Source: an uncultured Eubacteriales bacterium (GTDB taxonomy: Bacteria > Bacillota > Clostridia > Oscillospirales > Butyricicoccaceae). From it: 21,229 nt of DNA. The stretch covers positions 1-21,229 of the forward strand of contig CATJIY010000062.1 in NCBI GenBank assembly GCA_949740695.1, given 5' to 3'. The notes below the pieces were generated by a model. The model made no database searches, was not told the DNA's origin, and was given only the letters and a program-made list of their open reading frames with translations. Each line of letters begins with the position of its first letter. Positions within the stretch are counted from its first letter, which is position 1. The position numbers were made by a program, and so were the translations under genes. This document shows positions 1 through 7,395 of this stretch, in pieces.

Positions 1-682
1 GCCCGTTTCCCCCTCCGCTGGGTTCTCCACTAGATAAAACAATGTTTCGGAGCTGCCCTCTGGTATAGTTGGTGTTATCATAAGCCATTACCTGGCCGCT
101 CAAAGTCCCGGCGGTGATTTTGCTGGCCCCGTGGGTGTGGACCGCCGCCGCCTTCTGCGCAAGCAGCTCGCTGTGAGCCAGGCTGTCTCCCAAATGATCA
201 GTCACCGCCTGATTGACGGTATTTGCCGCCCCTTGGGCAATCTGCATACATATCTGCTGAGTCACCAAGCCTTGCTGACTGATCACTACCTCCAGTTGCC
301 CTGCTTGTAAAATCGTTTCCGACAGATAAAAGGTGGCCGTTAAATCAGACGCTTTCTCCACATGAATGGGTTCATCTAAACGAAACAATTTATACAGCGT
401 CTCCTGACCGCTGCCCAGCCGGGCAAACAGTCCCACTTCCCGCAAGATATAATCGTTGGCCGCCTGTCCGGACACCAATACCGCCGAAATCTTGCAAGTG
501 CCGCCTTCCGCAGACTTTCCATAAAGCGCCAGCGCCTGCTCCTCCTGTTCCATCGCCGTTTGCGTAACGGCAGTCAAGCCGCTGCCCGCCGCCGCCCGGG
601 TAATGGTCAGACCGCTTTCCGCCGCTTGGGCCTGGGCGGCCAGCTTTGCGCCCTGCTGCGTATAAGTTCCTGTTAATTTCAT
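1..682 (-). CDS. Phage tail fibre / tail-collar protein, N-terminal part (runs off left edge)
   Basis: The gene starts at the ATG at 682 with AGGAGG about ten bases upstream, and 227 codons are readable before the window ends, so the C-terminus is missing. The N-terminus (residues 1-130: LTGTYTQQGAKLAAQAQ, then a beta-rich stretch with REVGLFAR) resembles the tail-collar domain that anchors fibres to the baseplate of contractile tails. Residues 182-198 hold an HTHGASKI..GTLSGQV motif and residues 206-221 hold YTRGQLRNIVLSSGEP. Both are typical of the distal end of Firmicute phage fibres, so only a short tail of the protein is probably missing. Its role would be to recognise the target surface. 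It is the last gene visible of the particle operon, 13 bases after the XkdU-like gene. The receptor specificity cannot be read from this. Confidence 0.8.
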   Translation of the reverse strand, partial: MKLTGTYTQQGAKLAAQAQAAESGLTITRAAAGSGLTAVTQTAMEQEEQALALYGKSAEGGTCKISAVLVSGQAANDYILREVGLFARLGSGQETLYKLFRLDEPIHVEKASDLTATFYLSETILQAGQLEVVISQQGLVTQQICMQIAQGAANTVNQAVTDHLGDSLAHSELLAQKAAAVHTHGASKITAGTLSGQVMAYDNTNYTRGQLRNIVLSSGEPSGGGNG

Positions 683-695
683 GCTCGCGCTCCTC

Positions 696-1223
696 CTATT
701 CGGTATCAATTTCCAGATGAATTCCCTGCACCATGCCCCGCTGAGCCTGCGCTTGGGTTTCCAGCTGAGCCTGCGCTGTCAAAGACAGTTCTAAATGAGC
801 CGGAATTGCCTTCCCCAGCGCCTTTTTCACCAACCGCATGCTTGGCACCAAAAATCGCGTCACTTGAACGATAAGTTCCAGATGATACCTGGAAAAATCC
901 TCCCGTAGTTGTCCCGTTCCCTCCAAAAGACGCCCCAAAAGATCCAGCAGCCGCTGCGGAGTACATGTTTCCATTTGCTCCAGCGCCACCAGGATCAACG
1001 CGCGCCGGGCCTCCAGCGGCAAATCTTCCCGCGCTTCCAGCCCCAATTCCTGTTCCCAAAGCGCCGTCCCCGCTTCATCGGCGGCTCCCGCCGCTAAGCG
1101 AACGCAAGCCGCCCTTGCTTCCTGCTCTATTTTTTCCAAGGCTTGGCCGCAGCTTTCCAAAATGGGCGCAATCCCCTGGCTGGCAGCAGTAGAAGGCGGC
1201 AAGGTCTTTTGCAGCCTATTCAT
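696..1223 (-). CDS. XkdU-like baseplate protein (DUF2313/YmfQ-like)
   Basis: A 175-residue protein encoded between baseplate J and the tail fibre, exactly where xkdU sits in PBSX-type clusters. Members of this family (DUF2313, Mu gp48-like) are thought to link the baseplate wedge to the fibre. The start ATG at 1223 is preceded by GGAGGAGG and overlaps the stop of the baseplate J gene by eight bases (ATGAATAG), which suggests translational coupling. The protein is mostly helical, with a mid-section (about residues 55-110) containing the family-like pattern of an early Leu-rich helix and ALILVALEQMETCTPQRL. The assignment rests on size, position and general character; sequence motifs in this family are weak, so the family name is likely but not certain. 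Confidence 0.65.
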   Translation of the reverse strand: MNRLQKTLPPSTAASQGIAPILESCGQALEKIEQEARAACVRLAAGAADEAGTALWEQELGLEAREDLPLEARRALILVALEQMETCTPQRLLDLLGRLLEGTGQLREDFSRYHLELIVQVTRFLVPSMRLVKKALGKAIPAHLELSLTAQAQLETQAQAQRGMVQGIHLEIDTE

Positions 1224-2016
1224 TTCCAGCCTCCTCCAGATCTACTGTCCCCAGCACCGCATATTTGCCCAGCGGAATAGACAGATTTACGCCGCTGCCG
1301 TTAATCCGCACCCTGCTGGCATCCGCCACGCCCTGGCAATTCATTAAAAGACCAATCACCCGGTTCAAGCTTACCAGCTGTCCTGTCTGCGACAACCCCA
1401 TCTCCTGAAAAAAGGTATTTAATTTTTCAGCCAGCTGCGTCTGAATTTCCTTTAACGCCACACTGTCGTCCAAGTTCACCACCGCTTGAATATTCACTGT
1501 CAAAGGCTGTGCCTGAATAATCCTCACATCGGCCCCCACCGGCCTTCTCGCCTGAATATACTGGGTCATTACAGCGCCCATCTCCGAGCCGCCTCCCGGC
1601 GCGGCAAAATAAAGATCTACCGTTCCCGCGCCTCTCGCCAGCGGAAGGGCTGTCGCGGCGGTTACGCCCTCCACCTCCTTGGCCCAGGAAACATAATTGG
1701 CAATATTACCGCTGGCGCCCCGCTGACGAATGCGTTCCAACACCCGTAGGCGAAGAGCTTCATCGCTCTCCCCGCTCTTTCGCGCCATTCCATAGTTTCC
1801 GCACAGCTGGTCCAACCAAACGCCTTCAGCTGTCATAACAAATCCCCGTTGCGTTACCGTATCTATTTCCTGGCTCCACACTCGGGCCAGCTCGACAGCT
1901 ACCGCCTGAAGAATATCCCCGGCAAAGGTCCCCTCCATAGCGCTAACCTCGCCCCGCAGCCCCGCTTTCAGCCGTAGCAGAATACCATCAAAATCATATT
2001 CAATCTGCTCGCTCAT
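1216..2016 (-). CDS. Baseplate J-like protein (XkdT-like wedge protein)
   Basis: A 266-residue protein of the baseplate J / XkdT family, which builds the wedge ring around the hub of contractile tails. Visible hallmarks are an N-terminal region with VWLDQLCGNYGMARKSGESDEALRLRVLERI and then GNIANYVSWAKEVEGVTAA, the usual pattern of this family: a GxxR.xGE..E..R.R core followed by a V.GV..A element. A further conserved-looking stretch is YIQARRPVGADVRI. At 266 residues it is shorter than typical XkdT (about 350), so it is a reduced version. The ATG at 2016 overlaps the stop of the gp25-like gene as ATGA. No frameshift is seen. I am confident of the family. Confidence 0.88.
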   Translation of the reverse strand: MSEQIEYDFDGILLRLKAGLRGEVSAMEGTFAGDILQAVAVELARVWSQEIDTVTQRGFVMTAEGVWLDQLCGNYGMARKSGESDEALRLRVLERIRQRGASGNIANYVSWAKEVEGVTAATALPLARGAGTVDLYFAAPGGGSEMGAVMTQYIQARRPVGADVRIIQAQPLTVNIQAVVNLDDSVALKEIQTQLAEKLNTFFQEMGLSQTGQLVSLNRVIGLLMNCQGVADASRVRINGSGVNLSIPLGKYAVLGTVDLEEAGNE

Positions 2017-2426
2017 ATCCTAGCCTCGCTTTCCGCCGTCATTTGCCCGTAAACAGTCCGAACGGTAAAGGCCGCTTTCAGCGCCGCCCCATCCCGCTGA
2101 AAAGAAAACCGCTCCACTCCTGTAATATAAGGGCATACCAGCAGGGCCTCCCGCACCATGGCGATCAGCCGGCTTTCCGCTTCAGGCAGCGGCCGTCCCG
2201 CCAGCAAATAAAATTGATTTCCATAGCTTTCGGTATGAGCGCTCCAAACAAACCGCATGTTGTCCCGTTGCAAAGCCCGCCAAATCCATACGCGCACCGC
2301 CTCCAGTCCCTCCACCTGGCGAAACCTTCCGTTGTTTTCCAACACCGGCTGTCCAGTGTCAAAGTTTACCGCCAGCTCCCGCAATATTGGAAGCTTTTTC
2401 TCCTTTTCATAAAAAAACAACGCCAT
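2013..2426 (-). CDS. gp25/XkdS-like baseplate wedge protein (DUF2634-like)
   Basis: A 137-residue protein at the xkdS position, next to baseplate J. The N-terminus (LAVNFDTGQPVLENNGRFRQVEGLEAVRVWIWRALQ) matches the DUF2634/gpW-gp25 pattern: a 'D..TG......G....V.G..AV..WI...L.T' region, then 'R..W...YG..F..L.G' (residues about 57-78) and a C-terminal 'R.AL....I..V..F' element. These proteins are small wedge or initiator components where the sheath attaches to the baseplate. The ATG at 2426 follows an AAGGGGGAGG ribosome binding site. The gene ends in an ATGA overlap with the baseplate J gene. Family call is good. Confidence 0.82.
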   Translation of the reverse strand: MALFFYEKEKKLPILRELAVNFDTGQPVLENNGRFRQVEGLEAVRVWIWRALQRDNMRFVWSAHTESYGNQFYLLAGRPLPEAESRLIAMVREALLVCPYITGVERFSFQRDGAALKAAFTVRTVYGQMTAESEARI

Positions 2427-2445
2427 GCCCCCTCCCCCTTTCTGT

Positions 2446-2682
2446 TTATTGATATTCTTCTAAAGGACATAAAACAAACCATCCGTTTTCATCTCCCGCG
2501 CACAGAAAAAGCCCGCCTTCATCCGCCTCCTGCATCACCAGATTTCCAGCCCTTCCTGCTGCCGTTGTTCGCTTCCCCTCCACTAAAAAAATCTGCCGCC
2601 TGGCGTCTCGAAGGGTGGCCATCGCCAACCGGATTTGTCCCTCAGTCCGTCCCGCTATCCAATAATAAGGGTTTCGAGTCAC
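2446..2682 (-). CDS. Small orphan protein in the baseplate block (probable GTG start)
   Basis: This reading frame fills the space between the hub gene and the gp25-like gene, where PBSX has xkdR. The frame stays open upstream inside the hub gene. The best start is the GTG at 2682-2680, which overlaps the hub stop as GTGA and has GGAAGG a few bases upstream, giving 78 residues beginning VTRNPYYWIAGRTEGQ. The product is hydrophilic, has no membrane segment and ends in ..GWFVLCPLEEYQ. I do not recognise a family: it does not show an obvious DUF2577 (XkdR) pattern. An alternative start upstream (2805) would extend it through the hub gene and is less likely. Its position suggests a baseplate or spike-associated role, but that is inference. 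Confidence 0.6.
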   Translation of the reverse strand: MTRNPYYWIAGRTEGQIRLAMATLRDARRQIFLVEGKRTTAAGRAGNLVMQEADEGGLFLCAGDENGWFVLCPLEEYQ

Positions 2683-3584
2683 CAGCCTTCCACCCCCAGT
2701 TCCGTAGTGGTTTGCCCATCTCTGCACCGCCAGGTGACTTGCGTGACCATATACGCCCCATAAACCCCCATCAATGGCTTGTCCAGCGTCACCAGCTGTC
2801 CGCACCGCACTGGGCTTCTGCCAGTAAGGGCCAACCGCGCTTGCCGGCTCGCTCCGGCCAATCCCGCCTGAGCCTGGCTCTCAGCGTCCGGATAAATCCT
2901 TGAAAGATACTCTGTTTTTTGCCGCAGCCCATATTGATTTTGTCCCGCAAAATCATCGGCTTGAGCCATCATCTTTCCGCCGCCATAGACCTGCACTCGC
3001 GTAAACACCTGCTCCATGCTGTTGCGTGAAGTCAATCCTATCAACCGCCCGCCGCCAATTACCGCTCTGCTGTTCCCCCTTGGTTCCACGATTACCCGCC
3101 CCGCCTGATACTCTACCATGCAAGGCCGCTCATACAAGCTCTGTATCGCCCGAAAAGCCGTCCTGCCGCAAACGGCCGCCAACTTCACTGGTTGACCGTC
3201 CCCTGGCCAGATCTCTCCCGGCTGCAAGCCGCACTCCCGGCAAAGCTGGGCCGCAATCTCCTGGGGCGTTCCCTGGTAAGGTCCCCGGCACTGATTTTTG
3301 GCCAACAAACTGGCAGGGTCAAAGCAAAGCAGCGTAAGGGCCAACGCCCCAGCGTCATAGCTTACCCGCTCCACTCTTCCAGAAAAAAGCTCCTCACCCG
3401 CTTTCTCCGCCTCTCGAATCACTACCCACTGTCCGCAAGCTGGATGCAACCGCGGCAATCGGCTGTCCATGGGAGCGCATACCAGCGTAACTTCCCCTTG
3501 GGCTCCCGCCCCGTCAATATCTTTGTCAATCACCGTCTGAATACAAAGCCCGGTAATCTCCTGATCCTCCAGCCAAACTCTCAT
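2679..3584 (-). CDS. XkdQ-like baseplate hub protein
   Basis: A 301-residue protein of the XkdQ / late-control-D type, which forms the hub (gp27-like) at the tip of the tail tube. The start at 3584 overlaps the LysM-protein stop as ATGA; an in-frame upstream extension has no ribosome binding site and is discarded. Near the N-terminus there is a beta-rich FSGRVERVSYD segment, followed by LTLLCFDPASLLAKNQ, then GTPQEIAAQLCRECGL and the segment SLYERPCMVEYQAGRVIVEPRG. This order is characteristic of XkdQ proteins (a Y.A.D...YL-like element, then a helix and a second barrel). Length is slightly below the usual 320 or so. No peptidoglycan-hydrolase domain is fused. It would bind the LysM protein and the wedge. 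Confidence 0.8.
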   Translation of the reverse strand: MRVWLEDQEITGLCIQTVIDKDIDGAGAQGEVTLVCAPMDSRLPRLHPACGQWVVIREAEKAGEELFSGRVERVSYDAGALALTLLCFDPASLLAKNQCRGPYQGTPQEIAAQLCRECGLQPGEIWPGDGQPVKLAAVCGRTAFRAIQSLYERPCMVEYQAGRVIVEPRGNSRAVIGGGRLIGLTSRNSMEQVFTRVQVYGGGKMMAQADDFAGQNQYGLRQKTEYLSRIYPDAESQAQAGLAGASRQARLALTGRSPVRCGQLVTLDKPLMGVYGAYMVTQVTWRCRDGQTTTELGVEGW

Positions 3585-4210
3585 GGCAGATACAGCTCCT
3601 TCCCCTGGGGCAAATTGTGAGGATCGCTGATGCCGTTGCGGGCTGCGATCTCTTGCCAGCGGCTTCCGTCTCCCAAAAACAGCCGGGCAATTGTCCAAAG
3701 ATCCTCGCCGCCCGCTGTGATATAAGTCTCCCGCCGGACCCTCTGATCCGGCCTAGAACCAAGTCCGCCGGCGCTCTGCCGGGCGATTTGGTCAGACTGC
3801 TCCAAAGAGGCGTATTGGTATTCCTTTAGAACAATAGCAACCCCCACGTCCCAGTCCCCTTCGGTAAGCCGCTCTTCCAATCCGCAGATGAAAAATAGCT
3901 GTCCCAGTTCGCTTCCCGAAATCAACAGCCGCACCGGCTCCCCCTGGGCCTGCCACCGCCGCAGCATAGCCAACGCCTGAGCCGGGGCCGTCCCCTGATA
4001 AAACCGAGAGTTCTCATTGGGCAAAAAGGTCTCCAAAGTTACCTGAGCCAATCCGCCGCCCCGAGCAGCGTTTACCGTTTCACCCAAAATCGTGGTATAG
4101 CTCAGGGTATTCTGCGGTTTTGAAATCACCATATTTTTGGGGTTTACCGCCAGCTGCAATCGCTCCTCTTCTCCCCGCTGCAAAATCACCGTTCTGGTAT
4201 TTCCCGCCAT
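3581..4210 (-). CDS. XkdP-like LysM baseplate protein
   Basis: A 209-residue protein with a C-terminal LysM domain at about residues 163-209 (YITAGGEDLWTIARLFLGDG, then W..IAARNGI.DP..L..G..L.LP). Its N-terminal domain has the LQLAVNPKNMVISKPQNTLSY pattern of XkdP/gp53-like proteins, which sit between tube and baseplate. The ATG at 4210 has GGGGAGG nine bases upstream. In PBSX-type loci this gene follows the tape measure; here it follows the tail chaperone directly, 16 bases after its stop. LysM domains in this place are thought to stabilise the baseplate or touch peptidoglycan. Family is clear from domain and order. Confidence 0.85.
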   Translation of the reverse strand: MAGNTRTVILQRGEEERLQLAVNPKNMVISKPQNTLSYTTILGETVNAARGGGLAQVTLETFLPNENSRFYQGTAPAQALAMLRRWQAQGEPVRLLISGSELGQLFFICGLEERLTEGDWDVGVAIVLKEYQYASLEQSDQIARQSAGGLGSRPDQRVRRETYITAGGEDLWTIARLFLGDGSRWQEIAARNGISDPHNLPQGKELYLP

Positions 4211-4226
4211 ATCGCGTCCTCCCCGC

Positions 4227-4748
4227 CTACCGGTTTCCTTCCGCCGCCCGCAACCGATCGGCGAAATCTCTAGCCATCTGTTCCATATCTATCCAGTTGA
4301 TTGAATGGCCCGCCCGGCTTTCAAAAGGGTTCCCCATCCCCTCCGGAAGCCCTTCCTCCAGTGCCATGCCCGACTGCCGGGGAATTCTCAGCGCTTGGCT
4401 CTGCCCCCCATCTTCCAGGATCACTCTAGCCTCCGACACGCCGCTTCTCGTCAGGATAGCCGCCCCAGCCGCCACTGCGTCGGCATAGCGCAACCGCTGC
4501 GTAATATCAAAGGCCGAAATCAGTTCCCCTTGCTGCCTCAGTTGCTCTCCCGCTTGCCGCAGTTGTCCGCAAGCCAGATAAAGGGCGTACCGCATGCCCC
4601 GCTCTCCGCCCATCCGGCGGCATTCCTCGACCTCGTCCGCTCGCAACGTGCGGCAATCAGCCGAAAGGCCCATCCGTTCAAATCGCAGCGAAAAGGTTTC
4701 CCCATTTTCTCCGCTCAGCGCGCCTGCCCATTGTTCCGCCGTACTCAT
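4227..4748 (-). CDS. Tail assembly chaperone (XkdN-like)
   Basis: A 173-residue protein directly after the tube gene, where all contractile phages of this type carry the tail assembly chaperone that helps polymerise tube subunits on the tape measure. The N-terminal half has FSLRFERMGLSADCRTLRADEVEECRRMGG, a chaperone-like Q/E-rich and hydrophobic pattern, and later ALYLACGQLRQAGEQL. The ATG at 4748 overlaps the tube stop codon by one base (TAATG). The gene ends normally; I see no slippery sequence leading into a second frame, which is consistent with the lack of a tape-measure gene downstream. The family call is from position, size and general features, so moderate. A chaperone without a visible tape measure is unusual. 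Confidence 0.68.
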   Translation of the reverse strand: MSTAEQWAGALSGENGETFSLRFERMGLSADCRTLRADEVEECRRMGGERGMRYALYLACGQLRQAGEQLRQQGELISAFDITQRLRYADAVAAGAAILTRSGVSEARVILEDGGQSQALRIPRQSGMALEEGLPEGMGNPFESRAGHSINWIDMEQMARDFADRLRAAEGNR

Positions 4749-5197
4749 TAAGCCACCTCAGTAACCCGAATACCCGAAAGCTGCTTCAAATCTCCAGGCA
4801 AAAAACGAAATGGAATCACCTGCTCGTTCACCTTGCCCACTGCATAATTCACCAAAGGCAAGGTTTCCAGCGCCACATTATCTACGCTGTACCGCTCTTC
4901 CTCTCCATTCACGCTGTCCGGGTCCTTCAGCGCGGTAGTAATGGTTACCCGCACATCTTTTCCGCTTCCCGCGCTTTCGATTACATCAAAAAACCGGCTG
5001 AATCCCTGCCGCAGCCTCAACTGTCCTTCTCCCCGCCATCCAATGATTTTGGAGTCCACATCCATGCCAATCTGCACGTCGCTCCGAATCAGCTGAACCG
5101 TAAGCTGAATTCCGCTGGCTTCCGCGATCCGGCTTCCATCCACCCATATCTCCGCAAAAGAACCAGAAAGTACTCGATTTGCGCTCAAAACCGCCAT
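4748..5197 (-). CDS. Phage tail tube protein (XkdM-like)
   Basis: A 149-residue protein of the XkdM tube family, which stacks into the inner tube inside the sheath. Family-like features visible are the N-terminal LSGSFAEIWVDGSRIAEASGI, the central beta strands RSDVQIGMDVDSKIIGWRGEG, a helix RFFDVI and a C-terminal stretch TLPLVNYAVGKVNEQVIPFRF. Length matches the usual 140-150. The ATG at 5197 follows AAAGGAGG, a strong ribosome binding site fitting a high-copy structural protein, 12 bases after the sheath stop. Confident. Confidence 0.9.
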   Translation of the reverse strand: MAVLSANRVLSGSFAEIWVDGSRIAEASGIQLTVQLIRSDVQIGMDVDSKIIGWRGEGQLRLRQGFSRFFDVIESAGSGKDVRVTITTALKDPDSVNGEEERYSVDNVALETLPLVNYAVGKVNEQVIPFRFLPGDLKQLSGIRVTEVA

Positions 5198-5209
5198 AAT
5201 TTCCCTCCT

Positions 5210-6253
5210 TTACATGGTAATCTCAAAGGTCAAATCCTCCATCGCGTCAGCAAACCGCACCTCCGCCCGAAGAAAAACCTCGCTTCCTGTATTAGCCGAA
5301 AGAATGGCGGTGTCGCTCATCCGCTCGGTATCCACGCCCCGGCTTTCCAGCCAAGCCTTCTGGGCCTCAAAATCGACGCTGGCCCTGCTCTTTCTGCCTG
5401 TGTCCAAAACGCTGCCCTCCAGACCGGAAAAATAACTGTTAATCGCAGTGACTAGCAGCAGCTTAGAATCATAATCGTTCAATACCTTGCCAACATATTC
5501 GCTTTCAAAAGCGTTTCGGATATCTGCCCGAATCAAATCCACACCCTCAGTGATCTTGATTTTCTGAAAAGCGCTGTCCCCAGGGTGACGTAGCGTTACC
5601 AGACTGGTTACCGCTCTGGCTAAACGGATTCCTCCGCCGCCCCTATCCAGGATCAACCGGCCCTTGTCCACCTCCCCTTCTGGATTGACATTAGGTGAAA
5701 ACTCTTCCGCCTCTGGCAGAGCGTAATAGGTAGCGCTCTCCCGTAGGGAAAGTCCAGCCAGAATCCCGGCAATCCTCGCGCCGTATCTGGCCGCGGAAAT
5801 GCTTTTGGGCTGGCTGTCCAGCCGGATTTTGATCCCCTCAGCAGTAAAATTCACAATTCCCGCGCAGTCCGGGCTTCCCTTTGTGGAAACCACCGCCCGC
5901 AACGGCCGTCCCTGCTCCCGCTGTTCTTTGATAAAGTCGGTCATCACCGCTGGATTCATATCAGGGGCGCACATCCATCCTCCTTCGGCCAGCCGGCTGG
6001 CCTCCGCCAACCCCTGTGCCTCCTGACCCGCTTCATAAGTCGTCAGATGCACCTTGGCCGGATGCCCTAAAAAACATAACCGCACCAACTCATAGTCGCT
6101 TTCCCGCAGGTCTTGAACCTGCTCCAGCCTGGAAAAGCTTCTGGTCTCCAGTTTCCCGCCGGATGTCAACAGCACCGCCTGTCCCCGGGCGCTCCGGCGC
6201 AGAGCGGTTCCCCCCGCCGTCTTAAACCGAATAATGATCTGAGGCAATCCCAT
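5210..6253 (-). CDS. Contractile tail sheath protein (XkdK-like)
   Basis: A 347-residue sheath subunit. The presence of a sheath shows the particle is contractile. Conserved-looking stretches are IIIRFKTAGGTALRRSARGQ near the start, SISAARYGARIAGILAGL (about residues 165-185), GVDLIRADIRNAFESEYVGK and a C-terminal RFADAMEDLTFEIT, the insertion-domain-free core seen in short Firmicute sheaths. It is about 100 residues shorter than PBSX XkdK (roughly 466), so the protruding domains are probably trimmed. The ATG at 6253 is preceded by AAGGAGGAG and overlaps the previous stop by one base (TGATG). An upstream in-frame extension exists but lacks a ribosome site. Confident. Confidence 0.93.
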   Translation of the reverse strand: MGLPQIIIRFKTAGGTALRRSARGQAVLLTSGGKLETRSFSRLEQVQDLRESDYELVRLCFLGHPAKVHLTTYEAGQEAQGLAEASRLAEGGWMCAPDMNPAVMTDFIKEQREQGRPLRAVVSTKGSPDCAGIVNFTAEGIKIRLDSQPKSISAARYGARIAGILAGLSLRESATYYALPEAEEFSPNVNPEGEVDKGRLILDRGGGGIRLARAVTSLVTLRHPGDSAFQKIKITEGVDLIRADIRNAFESEYVGKVLNDYDSKLLLVTAINSYFSGLEGSVLDTGRKSRASVDFEAQKAWLESRGVDTERMSDTAILSANTGSEVFLRAEVRFADAMEDLTFEITM

Positions 6254-6708
6254 CAGTTCTCCTCCTTCCCCCGGCAGATCCGCAGAGACAGCCGCTCCAT
6301 GCGTTCTCCGCCGCCTACTGGCTTGCGCCAGTTTTCTGGAAAATCGCAAAATGTCACGTCAAACGTCACTCGATAAATTTCCTGTTCTTCCCGGCTAATT
6401 TTTAAATTTTCTGGACAAAATCCCCGTTCGCATATGATGAATCCCGGTATCACCGCCTCCATCACTTTTCCGGCCAAATCCTGTCCTTCCTCTCTTCCCC
6501 GTCTGCGGGAAGGATAACACGCCACCGTCGCCGCCAGCTCCCGCTGGATCTGCCGTCCGCCTGCTAAAACAATCGTGTTCCGGTCCTCTGCTTCTACAGT
6601 TAAGGCCGGATAAACCGGATGCTCCACCCGACCGGAAAAAGCCGCCGCTCCTGTTTTTTCCGCAAGATACTCGGCCAGCCCCCGGCTAAATTGTTGCAAT
6701 CCAATCAT
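6253..6708 (-). CDS. Tail terminator-like protein (YqbJ/XkdJ, DUF6838-like)
   Basis: A 151-residue protein immediately before the sheath gene, matching the xkdJ/yqbJ position. The tail terminator caps the tube and fixes tail length at the head end. Its start is the ATG at 6708, with AGGAGGTGG upstream and an ATGA overlap with the preceding gene. Visible features are a small N-terminal helix (GLAEYLAEKTGAAAF), then VEHPVYPALTVEAED and a Gly-rich QIQRELAATVACYPSRRR region; these fit the 'P.F.V......L.....R' pattern of DUF6838 but are not diagnostic. A longer in-frame extension to 6777 is less likely because it lacks a ribosome site. Function is from position and pattern. Confidence 0.65.
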   Translation of the reverse strand: MIGLQQFSRGLAEYLAEKTGAAAFSGRVEHPVYPALTVEAEDRNTIVLAGGRQIQRELAATVACYPSRRRGREEGQDLAGKVMEAVIPGFIICERGFCPENLKISREEQEIYRVTFDVTFCDFPENWRKPVGGGERMERLSLRICRGKEEN

Positions 6709-7055
6709 ACCAGTTCCACCTCCTGCAACAAAAATGCCGTCTGACAATGGGAAGAATAGGGCATACAAGCGCCGCATATCCCTCGAAAAATCCTTCCTCC
6801 TCGAAAGATCTCTCCCCGGTCTCCCGCTTGGATCATCGTTCCCGCCGGGAAAAAAAGCATCATCCGGCTTCCACTCTCAATCAGCTCCGCCCATTCTCCC
6901 GTCAAGCCCGGCGTCACCGACTGAGGCGCTCTGGAAAGGGCGCAAGCCAATCCCCGATAAATCACCTGGGTTCGATAGCCGTTTCCAGACCACACTTCCC
7001 GGGTGATGGTCGCTTGGTCGGTCATGGTCGCCGCCAGCAAAGCACCCTCATCCAT
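6705..7055 (-). CDS. Head-tail connector / head-closure-like protein (YqbH-like)
   Basis: A 116-residue protein in the position of skin yqbH / PBSX xkdH. The start is the ATG at 7055 because it has GGAGGAG upstream and overlaps the previous stop as ATGGATGA; the longer frame to 7142 has no such site. The sequence is rich in beta-strand-like stretches (TITREVWSGNGYRTQVIYRGLACAL, SRMMLFFPAGTMIQAGDRGEIF), as in head-closure (stopper) proteins of siphoviruses and myoviruses, which seal the head-to-tail joint. The detailed family (DUF3599-like) is a guess from length, place and the CDIYR-type N-terminal pattern. The ATGA overlap with the next gene suggests coupled translation. Confidence 0.6.
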   Translation of the reverse strand: MDEGALLAATMTDQATITREVWSGNGYRTQVIYRGLACALSRAPQSVTPGLTGEWAELIESGSRMMLFFPAGTMIQAGDRGEIFRGGRIFRGICGACMPYSSHCQTAFLLQEVELV

Positions 7056-7395
7056 ACCGATTCTCCTCCTTTGGCGTTCCAAGGCGGACAAAGGGCGCCA
7101 GCAGCAACTTGACCAGCTCCAATCCGCCTGGTCCCTCTCCATAGGTGATAGCGGTATCCCCCCGCTTTACCTGAGTTACCGGCCGCTCTGCTTGCCCTTT
7201 CAATTGACGGGAAAGCAGCACTGCCAGCGCCCATTCCATTCCGGCAGGGATATCCTCCCTGCCGCACCAGGCCGCTGCCATCGCCGCCAGCCCATCCAAA
7301 ATGATTTCAGCCTCAGGCGCTTCCTCCAGGCCAGCCAGTGCCAAGCCTTGCTTTAAGACTCGTTCCCGGCCCCCATTCTCATAGCGAAGGCTCAT
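7048..7395 (-). CDS. Head-tail connector-like protein (YqbG-like)
   Basis: A 115-residue protein directly after the capsid gene. In PBSX/skin-type loci this place holds YqbG-like DUF3199 head-tail connectors. The sequence is helical with segments such as QGLALAGLEEAPEAEIILDGLAAMAAA and GMEWALAVLLSRQLKGQA, then TQVKRGDTAITYGEG. This agrees with gp6-like connectors, which are helical and often end in a beta hairpin before a C-terminal helix. The ATG at 7395 overlaps the capsid stop as ATGA and has no obvious ribosome site, so translation is probably coupled to the capsid gene. Family assignment is tentative. Confidence 0.58.
   Translation of the reverse strand: MSLRYENGGRERVLKQGLALAGLEEAPEAEIILDGLAAMAAAWCGREDIPAGMEWALAVLLSRQLKGQAERPVTQVKRGDTAITYGEGPGGLELVKLLLAPFVRLGTPKEENRYG

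Noticed and set aside
2043..2903. Long open frame on the plus strand across the baseplate genes
   Set aside because: It lies wholly opposite well-supported baseplate genes, has a low-complexity Arg/Pro/Ser-rich product and no ribosome site; it is a GC-bias shadow.
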